DNA of 8,014 nucleotides from Bacillota bacterium. GTDB taxonomy: Bacteria; Bacillota; Clostridia; Saccharofermentanales; UBA5734. The notes beneath the pieces were generated by a model. It was not told where the DNA came from, did not search any database, and was given only the letters and a program-made list of their open reading frames with translations. The stretch covers positions 1 through 8,014 of the forward strand of contig JAEXPB010000176.1 of the NCBI GenBank assembly GCA_023438965.1. Reading direction: 5' to 3'. Of the stretch, positions 6,595 to 8,014 are shown one piece after another (the stretch's first letter is position 1; every line of letters begins with the position of its first letter). Both the position numbers and the translations under genes were made by a program.

Positions 6595-8014
6595 TTGAGT
6601 CTGCTGACAGTCAGCCAGGTCAGTAAAGCCTATTTTCGCCGGGTAGTCCTCGACCGTGTTTCCCTGCGCCTGGACCGCGGCGAACGGCTGGCCCTGATCG
6701 GCAGCAACGGCGCCGGGAAGACCACGCTGCTGCGCCTGATCACCGGCGCGGAAAAACCGGACGAGGGCAATATCGGCTTGCCCGCCAATGTGATCCCGGG
6801 TTATCTGGCCCAGCATTTTGAAGATTCTGCCGGTCTCGGCGACTCGGCGCTGGCCAGCCGCGAGCTGCAGGAGCTGGAAGACCAGCTGCGCAGCCTGGAA
6901 TGGCAGATGGGCCGTTCTGCCGGTCCTGCCGACCCCGCGGCCGGCAGTCGCGCCGAGCAGGACCTGATGCGGCGCTACAGCGAGCTGACGGCCCGTTTCG
7001 AAGCGCTCGGCGGTTACGATTACACCCGGCGGATGCAAGAAACCCTGGCCGGCCTCGGTTTGGCCGGCGACAGCCTCAGCCGGCCGCTGGCGACTCTTTC
7101 CGGCGGCGAGCGCATGCGGGTTGCCCTGGCACGCCTGCTGCTGAAATCACCCGACCTCCTGCTGCTGGACGAGCCCACCAACCATATGGATCTGGCGGCC
7201 ATGGAATGGCTGGAAGAATTTCTCAACCGTTTCAAGGGCGCCGTGCTCCTCATTTCGCACGACCGCGCTTTCATCGACCGAACGGCGACCGTTGTGGCTG
7301 AATTGAACGAGGGGCATCTGACGGTTCGCCCCGGCAATTATACCCACTTCATGGAAATTCAGGCGGCCGAGGACCTGACGCTGGGCCGCGAGATCAAGAA
7401 GCTGGCCCGCGAGCTGGAGCGGCAGCGCGAAGTCACCCAGACGATGCTGTCCCACCGCAAGATGTCCGCTTATCATGCGCGGGAGAAAGTCGTCGCGCGC
7501 TTGTCCGGCCAATTGGGCGAAATCCGCGATCAGGCGCGCCGTCCCAGCCAACGCTTGAATTTCAGCTTTCTGCCGGGGCAGGCGGAGGGCGATCCGGAAA
7601 AGATCCTGCTTGCGGTCCAGGACCTGACCATGGGTTTCGATGAAAAGCCGCTTTTCCGCGATGTTTCCTTCCTGCTTCGCGGCGGAATGAAGGTCTGCCT
7701 GTGCGGACCGAACGGCTGCGGCAAGTCCACTTTGCTGTCCCTGCTGCTTGGTCAGGTCGAGCAGTTCGCCGGCCAGGTCCGGCTGGCCGACAAAGTCGTT
7801 TATGGCCACATGGGCCAGCATGTCGCGTTTGATGACGATAGCCGCACGCTGCTGGACGAAATTCTTTCCCGCGCCGATCTGGACGAAGGTCAGGGGCGCA
7901 CGCTGCTGGCCCGTTACGGGTTCCGCGATGTCGATGTGTTCAAGACCATCGGCGTGCTCAGCGGCGGCGAGCGGTCCCGCCTTTATCTGGCCTGCCTCTT
8001 GCTGGAGCGTCCGG
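6595..8014 (+). CDS. ABC-F family ATPase (ribosome-associated), partial
   Basis: An open frame of 473 codons runs from a TTG to the right edge without a stop. It encodes two ABC ATPase domains in tandem and no membrane segments, the ABC-F layout of ribosome-binding translation factors and some antibiotic-resistance proteins. Domain 1: Walker A GSNGAGKTT (36-44), signature LSGGE (168-172), Walker B LLLLDEP (188-194) with Asp192/Glu193, and switch His222. An arm insertion of about residues 82-140 contains a charged helix and an Ala/Pro/Gly-rich stretch (107-120). A charged linker of about 240-335 (ABC-F interdomain linker) leads to domain 2: Walker A GPNGCGKST (371-379) and signature LSGGE (455-459); its Walker B lies beyond the edge. 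The TTG is supported by GGGAGG (6581-6586) with an 8-nt spacer; the first in-frame ATG (6907) would cut away Walker A 1. The subfamily (YdiF-like or a resistance type) cannot be fixed. It is divergent from cimA, with no sign of a functional link. Confidence 0.93.
   Translation, partial: MSLLTVSQVSKAYFRRVVLDRVSLRLDRGERLALIGSNGAGKTTLLRLITGAEKPDEGNIGLPANVIPGYLAQHFEDSAGLGDSALASRELQELEDQLRSLEWQMGRSAGPADPAAGSRAEQDLMRRYSELTARFEALGGYDYTRRMQETLAGLGLAGDSLSRPLATLSGGERMRVALARLLLKSPDLLLLDEPTNHMDLAAMEWLEEFLNRFKGAVLLISHDRAFIDRTATVVAELNEGHLTVRPGNYTHFMEIQAAEDLTLGREIKKLARELERQREVTQTMLSHRKMSAYHAREKVVARLSGQLGEIRDQARRPSQRLNFSFLPGQAEGDPEKILLAVQDLTMGFDEKPLFRDVSFLLRGGMKVCLCGPNGCGKSTLLSLLLGQVEQFAGQVRLADKVVYGHMGQHVAFDDDSRTLLDEILSRADLDEGQGRTLLARYGFRDVDVFKTIGVLSGGERSRLYLACLLLERP

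Noticed and set aside
6589..7821. Minus-strand open frames inside the ABC-F gene (6589-7038, 7147-7821)
   Set aside because: They are antisense to a frame with two complete Walker A loops and signatures; their own translations resemble no family.

Overview
The window is GC-rich (about 60% by eye) bacterial chromosome. It carries most of a branched-chain amino acid operon on the minus strand and, divergent from it, the first two thirds or more of an ABC-F ATPase gene on the plus strand. Strong AAAGGAGG-type ribosome binding sites, the short LeuD/LeuC (two-subunit, about 163 + 427 residues) isopropylmalate isomerase and a 529-residue citramalate synthase suggest an anaerobic Firmicutes-type bacterium (Clostridia or Negativicutes). 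This is an inference from protein style; no marker gene in the window fixes the taxonomy.

Layout, left to right: ilvB (1-148, minus, start of the acetolactate synthase large subunit, cut by the window edge); ilvD (150-1817, minus); leuB (1824-2924, minus); leuD (2994-3485, minus); leuC (3504-4787, minus); cimA (4791-6380, minus); a 214-bp divergent control region (6381-6594); an ABC-F gene (6595-8014, plus, TTG start, runs off the window). Transcription order of the operon is therefore cimA-leuC-leuD-leuB-ilvD-ilvB. Spacings are 3, 18, 69, 6 and 1 nt, and at several junctions the ribosome binding site lies inside the last codons of the gene before, so translational coupling is likely.

Together the operon encodes the threonine-independent (citramalate) route to isoleucine. 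CimA makes citramalate from pyruvate and acetyl-CoA, LeuCD isomerises it through citraconate to 3-methylmalate, LeuB oxidises that to 2-oxobutanoate, and IlvB and IlvD carry the common Ile/Val steps. IlvC, the small ALS subunit, an aminotransferase and a canonical LeuA are not in the window; ilvB points off the left edge, so some may follow there. LeuCDB also serve leucine synthesis if a leuA exists elsewhere.

The control region holds candidate promoters for both directions, two perfect 15-bp inverted repeats (one in each 5' leader) and a weak terminator-like hairpin. No T-box, tRNA, CRISPR, insertion sequence or phage gene was seen. I find no new biological system; the notable points are gene order, junction structures and the control region.
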